Origin: Streptomyces sp. NBC_00190
Lineage (GTDB): Bacteria; Actinomycetota; Actinomycetes; Streptomycetales; Streptomycetaceae
DNA length: 64,000 nt
NCBI RefSeq assembly: GCF_036203305.1
Contig: NZ_CP108131.1
Coordinates: forward strand, 124,001-188,000
Reading direction: 5' to 3'
Shown: positions 47,569 through 56,500 of the stretch, one piece after another
Numbering within the stretch: position 1 is the stretch's first letter
Layout: every line of letters begins with the position of its first letter
Program-made: the position numbers and the translations under genes
The notes under the pieces: model-generated
Database searches by the model: none
The model's input: only the letters and a program-made list of their open reading frames with translations
Told to the model about the DNA's origin: nothing

Positions 47569-48480
47569 ATGGAAGACGAACGCCCCGACGTGCTCACCAT
47601 CGGCCAGCTCGCGCACCGCACCGGACTTCCGGTTCGCACCCTGCGCTTCTGGTCGGATGAGGGAGCGGTGCCGCCCGTGGCCCGCTCCGCGAGCGGCTAC
47701 CGGCTGTACGACGCCGAGTCCGTGGCCCGCGTCGAGCTGGTCCGCACCCTGCGGGAGCTGGGCTTCGGGCTCGATGACGTGTGCCGCGTGCTGAGCGGCC
47801 GCACCACCGTCGCCGAGGTCGCTGACGCGCACGTGGCCGCGCTCGATGCACAGATCCGCTCCCTCAAGGTGAGCCGAGCCGTCCTGTCCACCGTATCGAA
47901 ACGTGGTTCGACCGCTGAGGAGACAGCACTGATGAACCGGTTGGCACGGCTTTCTGCCGCCGAACGCAAGCAGATCATCGAGGAGTTCAAGGAGGAGGTG
48001 TTCGGCGGTCTCGAGGCCGACCCGCGCCTGCGTGACCGCATGCGCACCTTCAGCATCGAACTGCCCGACGACCCCACACCCGAGCAGGTCGACGCTTGGA
48101 TCGAACTGGCCGAGCTGGTGGGGGACCCCCGTTTCCGCGCCCGGATGCGCACCATGCTGGAGCTGATCACCCCGGTCCCCGGGCGGGGTCGTCCCCCGGG
48201 GGCATCCATCTGGTGGGCCAGGCAGGTCGTACAGACCGTCGCAGAGGTCAGAAAGCGCGGGATCGCCCCTGAGGGAACGGCATCGGTCGAAGTGCTGTCC
48301 GAGCTGTTCGGCGACGCCGATCGGGCCGCCGTGCTGTTGTGCCTGGAGGCCGGGATCGAGGCAGGGGCGGAGCGCTACCGCAGGCTCGTCGCCCGCGTGC
48401 GCGGACAGTATTCGTCTCCCGACGCGACCGAGGAGCTGGAGTGGCTGGCGCGAGCCCTGCGTACCGCGCATCAAGCCTGA
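47569..48480 (+). CDS. MerR-family transcriptional regulator with long C-terminal domain
   Basis: 303 residues from ATG 47569. N-terminal winged HTH: VLTIGQLAHRTGLPVRTLRF, WSDEGAVPPVARSASGYRLY, VELVRTLRELGFGLDDVCRV, then a coiled-coil helix HVAALDAQIRSLKVSRAVLS. The remaining 190 residues are helical (LSAAERKQIIEEFKEEVFGG, DWIELAELVGDPRF-type text, VEVLSELFGDADRAAVLLCL), an effector domain longer than in metal-binding MerR proteins and without Cys. It fits the Streptomyces MerR regulators that sense drugs or unknown ligands. No target gene is adjacent; the neighbours are remnants. Confidence 0.85.
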   Translation: MEDERPDVLTIGQLAHRTGLPVRTLRFWSDEGAVPPVARSASGYRLYDAESVARVELVRTLRELGFGLDDVCRVLSGRTTVAEVADAHVAALDAQIRSLKVSRAVLSTVSKRGSTAEETALMNRLARLSAAERKQIIEEFKEEVFGGLEADPRLRDRMRTFSIELPDDPTPEQVDAWIELAELVGDPRFRARMRTMLELITPVPGRGRPPGASIWWARQVVQTVAEVRKRGIAPEGTASVEVLSELFGDADRAAVLLCLEAGIEAGAERYRRLVARVRGQYSSPDATEELEWLARALRTAHQA

Positions 48481-48559
48481 CACTCGATGCGAAGACCACG
48501 ATGCGCTACACGGACTCCGCACGAGCCCTGCTGGGTCGGGCCGCTGAAGAGCAGCTCCG

Positions 48560-49081
48560 ATGAAATCTGCTCGACACACGAGCCGAGAGGCCCTCACGAC
48601 GACGGGGCACCACCGCCACCCCGGCCACAACCCCATCCGCGTCCTTCACCACGGCCTCTGGGGCTGGGCTGGAACAGTCGGGCCGTTCAGGACCTCGGCT
48701 ACCGTCTCCCACCCGAGGACCTGCTCGCATCTCGTAGACCACGGCGATGGTGTCGACGGCGGCCAGCGCGATGTCGACGGCCCGCCGCACTCGCGCCCAC
48801 ACCGCTGCGGCCGCCGCCCGTGCCCGTTCGGACAGGCGGTAGACGGTACAGGCGCCGACCTTCCGGATCACCGAGTTGCGCCACCACTCGCGCAGTTCGG
48901 CCAGCGAGCTCAAGGCCGGCTTCGGCGAGCGGGAGCCGGCGGCGGCCTGTCGGTCCAGCGCTTCGGTGGTCCGCTCCCCCGGCGGGTGCCCCTCCCGCCC
49001 CTCGTAGTCGGCCACCAGGGCAGGTAGTACGTCCGCGATCTGCTGGCGGCGGGTGGACTGCCAGCCGATCAGTACGCCCAC
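48560..49081 (-). pseudogene. MobF-type relaxase, second C-terminal remnant
   Basis: Minus-strand frame with IGWQSTRRQQIADVLPALVA, GRE-HPPGERTTEALDRQAA-type text, LAELREWWRNSVIRKVGACT, VYRLSERARAAAAAVWARVR and RAVDIALAAVDTIAVVYEMR. It covers the same part of the protein as the remnant at 830-1910 but is not a copy of it, since the sequences differ at many positions. It breaks off after the VYEMR block, where FHRRHLL is expected. Start, relaxase domain and helicase domain are missing. Confidence 0.65.
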
Positions 49082-49170
49082 AGCGGCGGCACCGGGCTGT
49101 GGCAGTCGGTCCTCTACGCCGACGGCCTACTGTCCGCGACCGGCATCGACTGCAAGTTCGGCTCCAAGGC
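49082..49170 (+). pseudogene. Peptidoglycan-binding domain scrap
   Basis: About 28 plus-strand codons read SGGTGLWQSVLYADGLLSAT then GIDCKFGS, the first half of a PG_binding_1 repeat (pattern LWQxxLYADGLL-x-GIDxxFGSxT). The second half is absent; the DNA continues with unrelated sequence. Confidence 0.45.
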
Positions 49171-49289
49171 GCCGTCCACTCCGACTACAGCAGCGGCAGC
49201 TGCTGACCACCCGCAACGTCCCGCTCCGCACTCGATGGCGTGGCAACGCCGACGCCATCAGCTTCCTCGGTCGGATCCGCAAAGAACGT

Positions 49290-49442
49290 CCTCTGGCCAT
49301 GGATGCCCAAAGAATGGCCCCCGCTGAAGAACGCCCGATCAAGCTCGGCGCCTTCATCGCCAACTGCCGAGTCAGGAAGTCATCCCTGACCAGTGAACGC
49401 GTGGCGCAGCTCGATGCGATCGGAATGAGATGGGCTGCATGA
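49290..49442 (+). pseudogene. Helicase-associated domain, C-terminal scrap
   Basis: The frame ending at 49442 has KLGAFIANCRVRKSSLTSER then VAQLDAIGMRWAA, the repeat end of helicase-associated (HA) domains found in large Streptomyces SNF2-like proteins (pattern LG-F-x-N-R-R-G-LTxERVAxLDAIGMRW). Nothing of the helicase core is present. Confidence 0.5.
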
Positions 49443-49580
49443 ACCCCCAGCCCTGACGGGCCGCGGCCGCGCCGCCATCTGGGCGGTGAGCGAACGCAGT
49501 TCGCGCCGGCGTACGTCGGTGGCAGACCGCTGCCTTGATCGCGGGCACGGGTCCGCGAACGTGAAGGGGGATGCGTCGTC

Positions 49581-49964
49581 GTGCGCAAGGTGAGGTGGGC
49601 GGCCGCGGCCGCCGGTGCGGTGCTGTTGATCGCGGGGTGCGGCAGTGAAGGCGATTCGGCTCAGGGACATGGCGGTGACGCACCGTCAGCCAGCGGCTCC
49701 GCCCCGGCGAAGGCGGGTTCGGGCGGCAGCCTGGACGTCGCGGCGGTGAAGAAGGAGATAGAGGCCGCCGCCATGCCCGGCGCCGTCAGCCGGTTCACCG
49801 ACGCACCGAACTCCCCGGCCGCCAACTCCGCCGGCGATCGGCCGAGGGCCATCAGGGTGCGGATGCCGGTGGCGAGGATGTCAGGGGGTACGCGGCCATG
49901 CGGGCATGCTGAAGTCTCCTTCGTTGAAGGTGTGATGAAGGTGGAGAGCGCCCTCGAGAGGTGA
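49581..49964 (+). pseudogene. Lipoprotein gene, 5' part joined to unrelated sequence
   Basis: GTG 49581 follows GGGGG-ATGC and gives RKVRWAAAAAGAVLLIAGCG, a signal peptide with lipobox (IAGC), then a Ser/Gly linker and SLDVAAVKKEIEAAA. After about residue 75 the sequence changes to Arg-rich, low-likelihood protein and stops at 49964, so the lipoprotein domain seems to have been cut off. It could still be a short secreted lipoprotein, which I think less likely. Confidence 0.4.
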
Positions 49965-50067
49965 GCGAGGGCCGGGCAGTGGTCTGCTGATCATCCGCGT
50001 CCGCCTCGGCGAACCAGCCGGACAGGCAGTCTTCCCCCTCGGCGTCGACAGCCAGCAACGGAAAGGT

Positions 50068-50101
50068 GGTAACACTGTTTCTCGTGAGATACGTTGTTAC
50101 C
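50068..50101. promoter_or_regulatory. Probable TetR operator upstream of the TetR-carotenoid oxygenase pair
   Basis: Inverted repeat GGTAACA (50068-50074) and TGTTACC (50095-50101), 20 bases between arms, directly before the likely GTG start at 50102. GTAAC half-sites of this kind are common for TetR repressors; it would cover the promoter or ribosome site. Confidence 0.5.
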
Positions 50102-50731
50102 GTGATCACGCCCTACCAGGACGCCCAGCGCGTCGGCCAAGAGGCCGTCCGCACCACGATCCTCGACTCTGCCATCGGCCTGCTGGCCGCAGAGGGCCAG
50201 GCCGCCCTCACCATGCGCCGGATCGCCACCGAGATCGGTTCATCCACCAAGGTCCTCTACACCATGTTCGGCGGCAAGCAAGGCCTGGTGGACGCCCTCC
50301 ACCAGGAAGGGTTCGCCCGGCTGCGCGCGGCACAGCGGCGCGTATCCGGATCGGACGATGCCTTGACGTACCTCAGAGACCTCGGTACGGCCTACCGGAG
50401 TCACGCCCTTGCCGAACCCGGCTACTACTGCTTGATGTTCGGGCAGGCCGTCCCCGGCTACCGTCCCAGCGCCGAGGCGCTGGCCTCGGCCGAGACAGCC
50501 TTCGACGCCTCGGTCGCCGCCGTCGAGGCCTGCATCGAGTCCGGCGTCTTCAAGCCAGGCGACGCGGGTGAGATCTCAAAGCTCTTCTGGGCCGCCGCAC
50601 ACGGGGCAGTGAGCCTGGAGATCGCCGGGCACTTCCCGCCTGACGTCGCGGCCCGCCGCTTCGAGACCTTGATGGCCGCGCTGGGACACGCGTTCTCCAC
50701 CGCCGACCAACAACCAGGACGGACTTCATGA
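50102..50731 (+). CDS. TetR-family transcriptional regulator
   Basis: GTG 50102 is taken as start (209 residues), because the open frame upstream runs through the operator-like inverted repeat; GTG 50066 cannot be excluded. HTH: VRTTILDSAIGLLAAEGQAA, LTMRRIATEIGSSTKVLYTM then FGGKQGLVDALHQEGF. The C-terminal half has LAEPGYYCLMFGQAVPGYRP and SKLFWAAAHGAVSLEIAGHF, of the TetR_C_13/WHG type. The stop overlaps the carotenoid oxygenase start as ATGA, so repressor and enzyme are one operon and the regulator probably responds to the enzyme's substrate or product. Confidence 0.85.
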   Translation: MITPYQDAQRVGQEAVRTTILDSAIGLLAAEGQAALTMRRIATEIGSSTKVLYTMFGGKQGLVDALHQEGFARLRAAQRRVSGSDDALTYLRDLGTAYRSHALAEPGYYCLMFGQAVPGYRPSAEALASAETAFDASVAAVEACIESGVFKPGDAGEISKLFWAAAHGAVSLEIAGHFPPDVAARRFETLMAALGHAFSTADQQPGRTS

Positions 50732-52104
50732 CGACCAACCGCTACCTGTCGGGGAGTTTCGCACCGGTCACCGAGGAGGTCACTGCGTTACACCTGCCTG
50801 TCACCGGACGGATACCGGACCACCTCAACGGCCGTTACCTGCGCACCGGCCCCAACCCGCTCGGGGTCGAAGATCCCGCGGCCCACATCTGGACACTCGG
50901 CCCCGGCATGGTCCACGGCGTGCGCATCCGCGACGGTCGCGCCGAGTGGTACCGCAACCGATGGGTCCGCTCCACCTCGGTCGCCGATCGCCTCGGGGAA
51001 CCACGGCGCGGCACCCCGGTCGATGAGCGGCTGGACATGGCCCCGAACGTCCAGGTCGCCGGACTCGCCGGCCGTACGTTCACGCTGCTGGAGGGCGGCA
51101 TACGCCCGTACGAACTCACCTACGACCTCGACACGGTCGGACCGTGCGACCTCGGCGCGACGCCCGAGGGCTACAGCGCGAACGCCCACTCCGTCTTCGA
51201 CCCGCGCACTCGCGAGCTGCACTCGCTCGGCTTTCTGTACGGCTCGGACCACGTCCAGCACATCGTGATGGACGACGCGGGCATGGTGGTGCGCAGCACC
51301 CTGATCCACGCGCCCGGCAACCCGTATATGCACGACTTCGCGCTGACCGACAGCCATGTGGTCCTTTTCGACGCGCCCGTCGTGTTCAGTGCTCCCCATC
51401 TGTCGACCGGCGTCCCCTTCACCTGGGACGACACCCACCAGGCACGGGTGGGAGTGATGCCCCGGGCGGGCGGCGAGGTCCGCTGGTTCGAGGTCGCGCC
51501 GAGCCTGGTGGGCCACACGCTCAACGCCTACGAGGACGGCACGGACGTCGTCATCGACCTCGTTCGGCACCCCGAGGGCTTCGACATCAGGAACGTCGGC
51601 GCCAGCCGTCCCACCCTGGAGCGCTGGACGGTCGACCTGTCCGAGGGCCGGGTTCACGAGGAGCGCCTCGACGACCGCATCCAGGAGTTCCCCCGGCTCA
51701 ACCCCCGCTACCTTGCTCGCCCCTACCGCTACGGCTACTCCGCTGCGGTCGAACTCTACGCGCCGCCCACCGGCCCCGACGACCCCCGACCGGACGAGGG
51801 GTTCAGCAACGCTCTGCTGAAGCACGACCTGCTGCGGGGCACGACCGAGGCACACGAGTTCGGGCGGTTCGGCGCCGTGGGCGAGGGTGTGTTCGTCCCC
51901 GCCGAGTCGCCCGCTGCCGAGGACGACGGCTACGTCATGGCATACGTGCACAACCCCGATCGCGGCGCCGCCGACCTGGTGATCCTCTCGGCGCAGGATT
52001 TCACGGGTGAGCCCGTCGCCCGCGTTCACCTGCCGGTGCGCGTGCCGTTGGGGCTCCACGGCAACTGGGTCCCCGATGCCCCCGGGGATGCACCCACTTA
52101 CTGA
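50728..52104 (+). CDS. Carotenoid cleavage oxygenase (RPE65/CCD family)
   Basis: 458 residues; ATG 50728 overlaps the TetR stop. A non-heme iron enzyme that splits a double bond of carotenoids or stilbene-type molecules. Family marks: LPVTGRIPDHLNGRYLRTGP at the start and the four iron-binding His in ANAHSVFDPRTRELH, PYMHDFALTDSHVV, VGHTLNAYEDG and PLGLHGNW. Also present are RLNPRYLARPYRYGYS and FGRFGAVGEGVFVPAE. All essential residues are visible, so it should be active. There is no signal peptide. It lies about 500 bases before a phytoene/squalene-synthase-like gene, from which it is separated by transposase scraps. Confidence 0.92.
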   Translation: MTTNRYLSGSFAPVTEEVTALHLPVTGRIPDHLNGRYLRTGPNPLGVEDPAAHIWTLGPGMVHGVRIRDGRAEWYRNRWVRSTSVADRLGEPRRGTPVDERLDMAPNVQVAGLAGRTFTLLEGGIRPYELTYDLDTVGPCDLGATPEGYSANAHSVFDPRTRELHSLGFLYGSDHVQHIVMDDAGMVVRSTLIHAPGNPYMHDFALTDSHVVLFDAPVVFSAPHLSTGVPFTWDDTHQARVGVMPRAGGEVRWFEVAPSLVGHTLNAYEDGTDVVIDLVRHPEGFDIRNVGASRPTLERWTVDLSEGRVHEERLDDRIQEFPRLNPRYLARPYRYGYSAAVELYAPPTGPDDPRPDEGFSNALLKHDLLRGTTEAHEFGRFGAVGEGVFVPAESPAAEDDGYVMAYVHNPDRGAADLVILSAQDFTGEPVARVHLPVRVPLGLHGNWVPDAPGDAPTY

Positions 52105-52594
52105 TCGTTTCAGAATGAGCTGAGCCGTGGACCTTGCACCTGACGATCTTGGTCGGCAGGGTGTCCCCGGCGTGCGCGCTGATCTTGTTCCTGACGATCT
52201 GTGGGAGCGGGTGGCCCCGCTGCTGCCGCCCGCTCCCGAACGGCGCCGCCGCTACCCCGGGCGGCTGCGTGTTCCCGACCGAGTGGCACTCGTCGGCTGA
52301 GGCTGATCCTTTGGAGTGGACACCCTGACAATGGATCTTGCTGGTCCAGGGAGGGATGTCCAGGTGGGACGCAGGTCTCCGTATCCGGAGGAGTTCAGGA
52401 AGGACGCTGTCGCGCTCTACCGCGCCGCGGCGGCGGGGACCCGGATGACGGGCCGATAGCTGGACCGGATGGTCCGGATCTTGGCGGTGTGCGCTCGGTA
52501 ATCTTCGAGTCCGATCTAGGCAGTGCAGGCCTACAACAGAGATTGATACTCTACGTGAGCACTTGATTGCTTTTGGCGACAGGACGGGGGTGTC
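52105..52594 (+). pseudogene. Two transposase scraps (IS5-type N-terminus, IS3 OrfA N-terminus)
   Basis: 52180-52293 reads VPDDLWERVAPLLPPAPERR, the N-terminus of IS5-type transposases, and breaks after RVPDRVAL. 52366-52455 reads GRRSPYPEEFRKDAVALYRA, the start of an IS3-type OrfA. The remaining bases up to 52594 hold nothing I recognise. Both are tiny and inactive; they mark repeated IS insertion next to the carotenoid genes. Confidence 0.5.
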
Positions 52595-53560
52595 GTGCGC
52601 TCTTGGCCACGCTGTCTGGACTTGAGTGGTGTGCGGCATGCCCAGCTGCGAACCGACTACACGGCAGCCGAGCGGTATATGCGAGGCCGGGAGTTCGCCA
52701 TGTGGAGCGTGATCCGGCTGCTGGCACCGCCTGAGTTCCAGCCGCATGTCCTGGCCGGGGGAACCCTGCTCGCATTCACCGACGACGTCTGCGACCGAGG
52801 TCCTGCCTCCGGTCGGCGTAAGCGGTTCGATTTGTGGGCGGACCGCGTTCAGTCGGCCCTGGACTCCGGAACTTCGAGCCATCCATTGCTGCGGGCGTAC
52901 CTCCATTCCGCACAGACGTACGGACTGCCTCGCCACTGGGCGGATGCGTACTTTGCTGGAACACGGATCGACCTGGACTTCCCCGGGTTTGCCGACGAGG
53001 ACGACTACCAGAGGTACGTCGACACCTTGACGTGGCCCGGCTTGATGCTGAGCACAGGACTGACACCGCATCTGGTCTCCGACGAAGACTTCGCTGCCTC
53101 CTGCCGACTGTTCGCCGACGGATTTCAGCGTGCCGACTTCCTGACCGATCTGGCAGAAGACGTGCGCGGCGGGCGCCTGGCGCTCCCCCTGGCCGATCTC
53201 GCCCGGTACGGCCTCAGCCGTGCCGACCTGGAAGAGGGCCAGGACACTCCCGGCCTGCGATGCCTGATTCTGGCGACTGCCCTTCGCGCCCGCGCGTCGC
53301 TCACTGCGTCGGAGCGGACAGTCGGCGAAGTCCACGATGCCTACCGGCCGTTGGTGCGGTGCCTGATCGGTCTGTACCACCACCGCTTGGACAGGGTCAC
53401 GGCCCTGGGTTCAGCCGTGGCCCGTCGACCGGTAAGGGACAACCCGTTGGTGTGCTTGCGGCTGCTAGCCCGATCGAATCGGCCGGCGCAATATGGACGG
53501 CACGACACCGGTGGCGGCGGGACGAGCGCACCGGCCCGAGCTCAGTCCCCCACTCAGTAG
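52595..53560 (+). CDS. Squalene/phytoene synthase-family protein
   Basis: 321 residues; GTG 52595 with GGGGG upstream. All-alpha isoprenoid synthase of the SQS/PSY family: RTDYTAAERYMRGREFAMWS, LAFTDDVCDRGPASGRRKRF (first Asp-rich motif DDxxD), YFAGTRIDLDFPGFADEDDY, VDTLTWPGLMLSTGLTPHLV, ADGFQRADFLTDLAEDVRGG (second motif DxxxD) then RLALPLADLARYGLSRADL. Both Mg-binding motifs are intact, so head-to-head prenyl condensation is possible. The usual product class is phytoene, squalene or a dehydro form; which cannot be told. No other core carotenoid gene (desaturase) is in the window. Confidence 0.85.
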   Translation: MRSWPRCLDLSGVRHAQLRTDYTAAERYMRGREFAMWSVIRLLAPPEFQPHVLAGGTLLAFTDDVCDRGPASGRRKRFDLWADRVQSALDSGTSSHPLLRAYLHSAQTYGLPRHWADAYFAGTRIDLDFPGFADEDDYQRYVDTLTWPGLMLSTGLTPHLVSDEDFAASCRLFADGFQRADFLTDLAEDVRGGRLALPLADLARYGLSRADLEEGQDTPGLRCLILATALRARASLTASERTVGEVHDAYRPLVRCLIGLYHHRLDRVTALGSAVARRPVRDNPLVCLRLLARSNRPAQYGRHDTGGGGTSAPARAQSPTQ

Positions 53561-53565
53561 CGGTC

Positions 53566-54007
53566 GAACACCATCGCCTCCAACGCGCGCGGGTGGGCCG
53601 AGCAGATCCGCACCACGCACGTCGTTCGCGGTCCCGACATCGCCGGCACGGCGGTGATCCATGAGCGCGATATCGCGGCCGTGGCGGTACACGCGCTGAC
53701 CGATGACAGGCATGCGGGCGCGAAACACGTCCTGACCGGCCCGCAGGTCCTGACCAGAGCCGAGCAGGTGCACACGATCGGGGAGGCGATCGGCCGCCCG
53801 ACGCGCTTCGAGAAGGTCCCCGTACAGGTCGCACGGCAGCAGATGCTCGCCGACGGCAGGCCACCCGCTCTCGTCGAGGCCCTGTTGGCCAGCGCTGAGA
53901 CACGGTCCGAATCGAACTTGATCACCTCCACGGTGGAAGAGATCACCGGAGCGACGGCGCGTACGTTCCGCTTGTGGGCGGAGGAGCACGCGGACGATTT
54001 CCGTTAG
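53566..54007 (+). pseudogene. NmrA/SDR-type NAD(P)-binding protein, C-terminal half only
   Basis: The frame lacks a proper start and begins right after the synthase stop: IASNARGWAEQIRTTHVVRG, AVIHERDIAAVAVHALTDDR, HAGAKHVLTGPQVLTRAEQV, HTIGEAIGRPTRFEKVPVQV and VEEITGATARTFRLWAEEHA, ending at 54007. This is the substrate-binding half of NmrA-like atypical SDR proteins. The Rossmann motif GATGxxG is missing. A product from ATG 53654 could be made but would not bind the dinucleotide. Confidence 0.65.
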
Positions 54008-54101
54008 GTTCGCCGTTCAGGGTCCCGGCCCGAAATGGTCCTCGAACTGGGTCGCTCACCTGGGCATTCGCCGGACGTGTGGACGGTCTCGGCCTGATCA
54101 T

Positions 54102-54673
54102 GTGCTCCAACCAAGGACGCACGAGCCAGACCGAGACTTCCCGAGTGACTTCTACGACTGCCTGACTCCAGGCCAGGATGCGCTGTTCGAGCTGACTGAT
54201 GCGCTGCTGTGCACGGACGGGCCGGTGCGGACACTGGTCGACCTCGCGCTCGCGACTGAGCACCGCCGCGGGCACGGGGCCCTCTCTGGCGGGCTCAACC
54301 AGGGGACGATGCCCCGGCTTCGCAGCCCGGAAGCAGCCGACCGGTGGACGTGCCTGGTGATCGCCGCCTACGCGCAGCTCCGACACTCGCCCGCCCCTTG
54401 GCGATCGGCCTGAGGCGGCCCTGGGATAAGCCGACCTCGCCGAACGAACTGACGCCCGCCCGCGTCCGGCGGGGGTTCAGAAACCCGTGCACGAAGACCG
54501 GCCCTCCGGCCGGTGCACCGAAACCTTCCCGTCCCGGCCCCGGTCGGCCACCGGGTTCGAAGAACCGCCGCCCAGCCGCCCGTCATGACGTGGGCCGGGT
54601 CCTTGCAACCGGCGAGGCGTTCAGCCGCCCTGCCCACCACAAAGCGGGCACGAAGCCGCGTCGAACTGGATGA
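54102..54673 (+). pseudogene. Transposase (IS701-like) with central part deleted
   Basis: The N-terminal piece (SDFYDCLTPGQDALFELTDA, VRTLVDLALATEHRRGHGAL, SGGLNQGTMPRLRSPEAADR) reaches about 54350, then after a frame change the C-terminal piece follows: RPLAIGLRRPWDKPTSPNEL, TPARVRRGFRNPCTKTGPPA, GAPKPSRPGPGRPPGSKNRR and HDVGRVLATGEAFSRPAHHK. About 250 residues between them, with the catalytic residues, are gone. The two ends are otherwise well conserved. Confidence 0.65.
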
Positions 54674-54704
54674 ATGACAAGCTAAGGCCGGCCTACCGGT
54701 GGTC

Positions 54705-56045
54705 TCAGCGTCGCCGGGTCGGCACGAGGCGCAGCAGTGCGTGCAGGACGGCGTCGATGTTGTCGTGGGACGGTTCGTCGGGGGTGACGTGAGTGAGCAG
54801 GCGGGCCAAAGTGCGCAGCAGTGGGGGCGAGGCCATGACGCGGGGGTGGAGGACCGGCCGGAAGCCGTACCGGGAGAAGACGAGATCACCTGCGAGGTTG
54901 CCCAGACGGTAGTAGCGCCCCCAACGGCGGTGGACCTCAGCTGGGTACTGATGCAGCGCGTGCTCCCGTCGCGGCCCAGCCGGCCGGGCCAAGGCCAGGG
55001 CGATGGTCTCGGCGGCTACCTCCGCGGCCTCCATCGCCTGGGCGATACCCTCACCGCTCCACGGACTGACCATGCCTGCGCTGTCTCCGACCAGCAGCAG
55101 GCCGCGACGGTACTGCGGTCGCCGATTCAAGCCCATGGGCAGGGGGGCGCTGCGTAGGGGTGAGTCGGCGTTCTCCTCATGGATCCCCCACTCTGCGGGC
55201 AGGCGGGGCAGCCAGTTTTCCAGGGCCGCCCGCAGGTCCACCGGCCGACGCCGCCGCTGCGGCAGGGCGCCGAGGCCGACATTGACGCGCCCGTCCCCGA
55301 GCGGGAACACCCAGCCGTAGCCGGGCAGGTCCAGCCCCGTGCCCGGACAGCGCAGATCTGCCCAGAGCTCCAGATACGGGTCGTTGGTGCGGGCCTCGCT
55401 GCGGTAGTAGCGGCGGGCCGCCGCCGCGACCGGGCGGCTTGCGTCACGTGCCAGTCCCAGGGCCACCGCGATCCGCGCAGAGGCGCCGTCGGCCGCGACG
55501 ACGAGCGGCGCCCGGTAGCGAATCGGATCCCGGTCCGGCCCGCGGGAAGCTGTCACCCCCGTGATGTATCCCGCCCGGTCGGTCAACGGGGCCGACACTT
55601 TCACCTGAGTACGCAGGCGCGCTCCGGCAGCACGCGCATGCGCCACGAGCAAGTGGTCGAAGTCCTGGCGGCTGCGGGTGAGCCCGAAGTCGGGAAAACT
55701 GCCCAGGCGCGGCCAGTCCAGCTCCACCCGGTTGCCCTCACACACCCACCGCATCCCCCGATTGCGCATCCAGCCCGGGGCGCTGATGTCCACGCCCATC
55801 CTCACCAGTTGGGCCACGGCCCGCGGTGTCAGTCCGTCACCGCACACCTTCTCCCGGGGGAAGCCGCTCTTCTCCAGCAGCAGTACGTCCAGCCCAGCCC
55901 GAGCCAGGTGCACGGCGGCGGCGGAACCAGCCGGCCCTGCCCCGACCACAATGACCTGCGCCTCCTCATCACCCGCAGCCTCCGGCACCGAAGAACTGCT
56001 GTCGGAGGCGTACTCGTCGAAGGCGCTATCACGGTCGGTGCTCAC
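54705..56045 (-). CDS. Geranylgeranyl reductase-family FAD-dependent oxidoreductase
   Basis: 446 residues from GTG 56045. FAD-binding Rossmann motif VIVVGAGPAGSAAAVHLARA near residue 32, then VLLLEKSGFPREKVCGDGLT (the PR-x-K-xCGDGLTPRA motif of the GGR family), RSRQDFDHLLVAHARAAGAR, PLVVAADGASARIAVALGLA, GYGWVFPLGDGRVNVGLGAL (the GYGWVFP motif for the isoprenoid tail) and GLLLVGDSAGMVSPWSGEGI (second FAD motif). Such enzymes saturate prenyl chains of menaquinone, chlorophyll or archaeal lipids; Streptomyces members reduce menaquinone-like or carotenoid-type chains. Neighbour to a phytoene/squalene synthase-like gene, though separated by scraps, so a shared isoprenoid pathway is possible. Confidence 0.9.
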   Translation of the reverse strand: MSTDRDSAFDEYASDSSSSVPEAAGDEEAQVIVVGAGPAGSAAAVHLARAGLDVLLLEKSGFPREKVCGDGLTPRAVAQLVRMGVDISAPGWMRNRGMRWVCEGNRVELDWPRLGSFPDFGLTRSRQDFDHLLVAHARAAGARLRTQVKVSAPLTDRAGYITGVTASRGPDRDPIRYRAPLVVAADGASARIAVALGLARDASRPVAAAARRYYRSEARTNDPYLELWADLRCPGTGLDLPGYGWVFPLGDGRVNVGLGALPQRRRRPVDLRAALENWLPRLPAEWGIHEENADSPLRSAPLPMGLNRRPQYRRGLLLVGDSAGMVSPWSGEGIAQAMEAAEVAAETIALALARPAGPRREHALHQYPAEVHRRWGRYYRLGNLAGDLVFSRYGFRPVLHPRVMASPPLLRTLARLLTHVTPDEPSHDNIDAVLHALLRLVPTRRR

Positions 56046-56500
56046 GCCCTCACTATGCCGCGTCTCCGAGTGCCGAAACGTGAAGCAAGGCCTGATCCGG
56101 CGACCGCGTCTCCGCAGCCCAGCCCTGAGAGACCACCGGCTGTCCGGGAACTGCTGTGGTCGGTCGATCACAGTGTCCGGAACGCCGGCCCAGACGGATT
56201 CGGCAAAATGCCAACTTTGGCGCGGACGCCGCCCTGGTCCTGACCTCACTCGAGTACGCGCTGGCCAGCCCCGAAGTCGCCCCCGGCCAGCTCAAGCCCA
56301 TCCCCGTGCACTGCCAGTGCCCAGTTGCCCCTGCGCAGAACGCAGACCGCTCCTTCGAGTGCAACTCACGCCACCACATGCGGCGCCGGTGTGACTCCGG
56401 CCCCGGTCCCGGCAATGTGACGGCGGAGCAAATCCCGCGATGGTCACCGCCCCGGTGGAGCCACGTCACCTTCCCGGTCGGGTCCCGCCGGGCGGGCCGG
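56046..56500. other. Stretch with no recognisable gene
   Basis: About 450 bases between two minus-strand genes. A plus-strand frame near 56215-56330 reads plausibly (ALVLTSLEYALASPEVAPGQ) but is short, has no start and matches no family I know. Confidence 0.35.
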
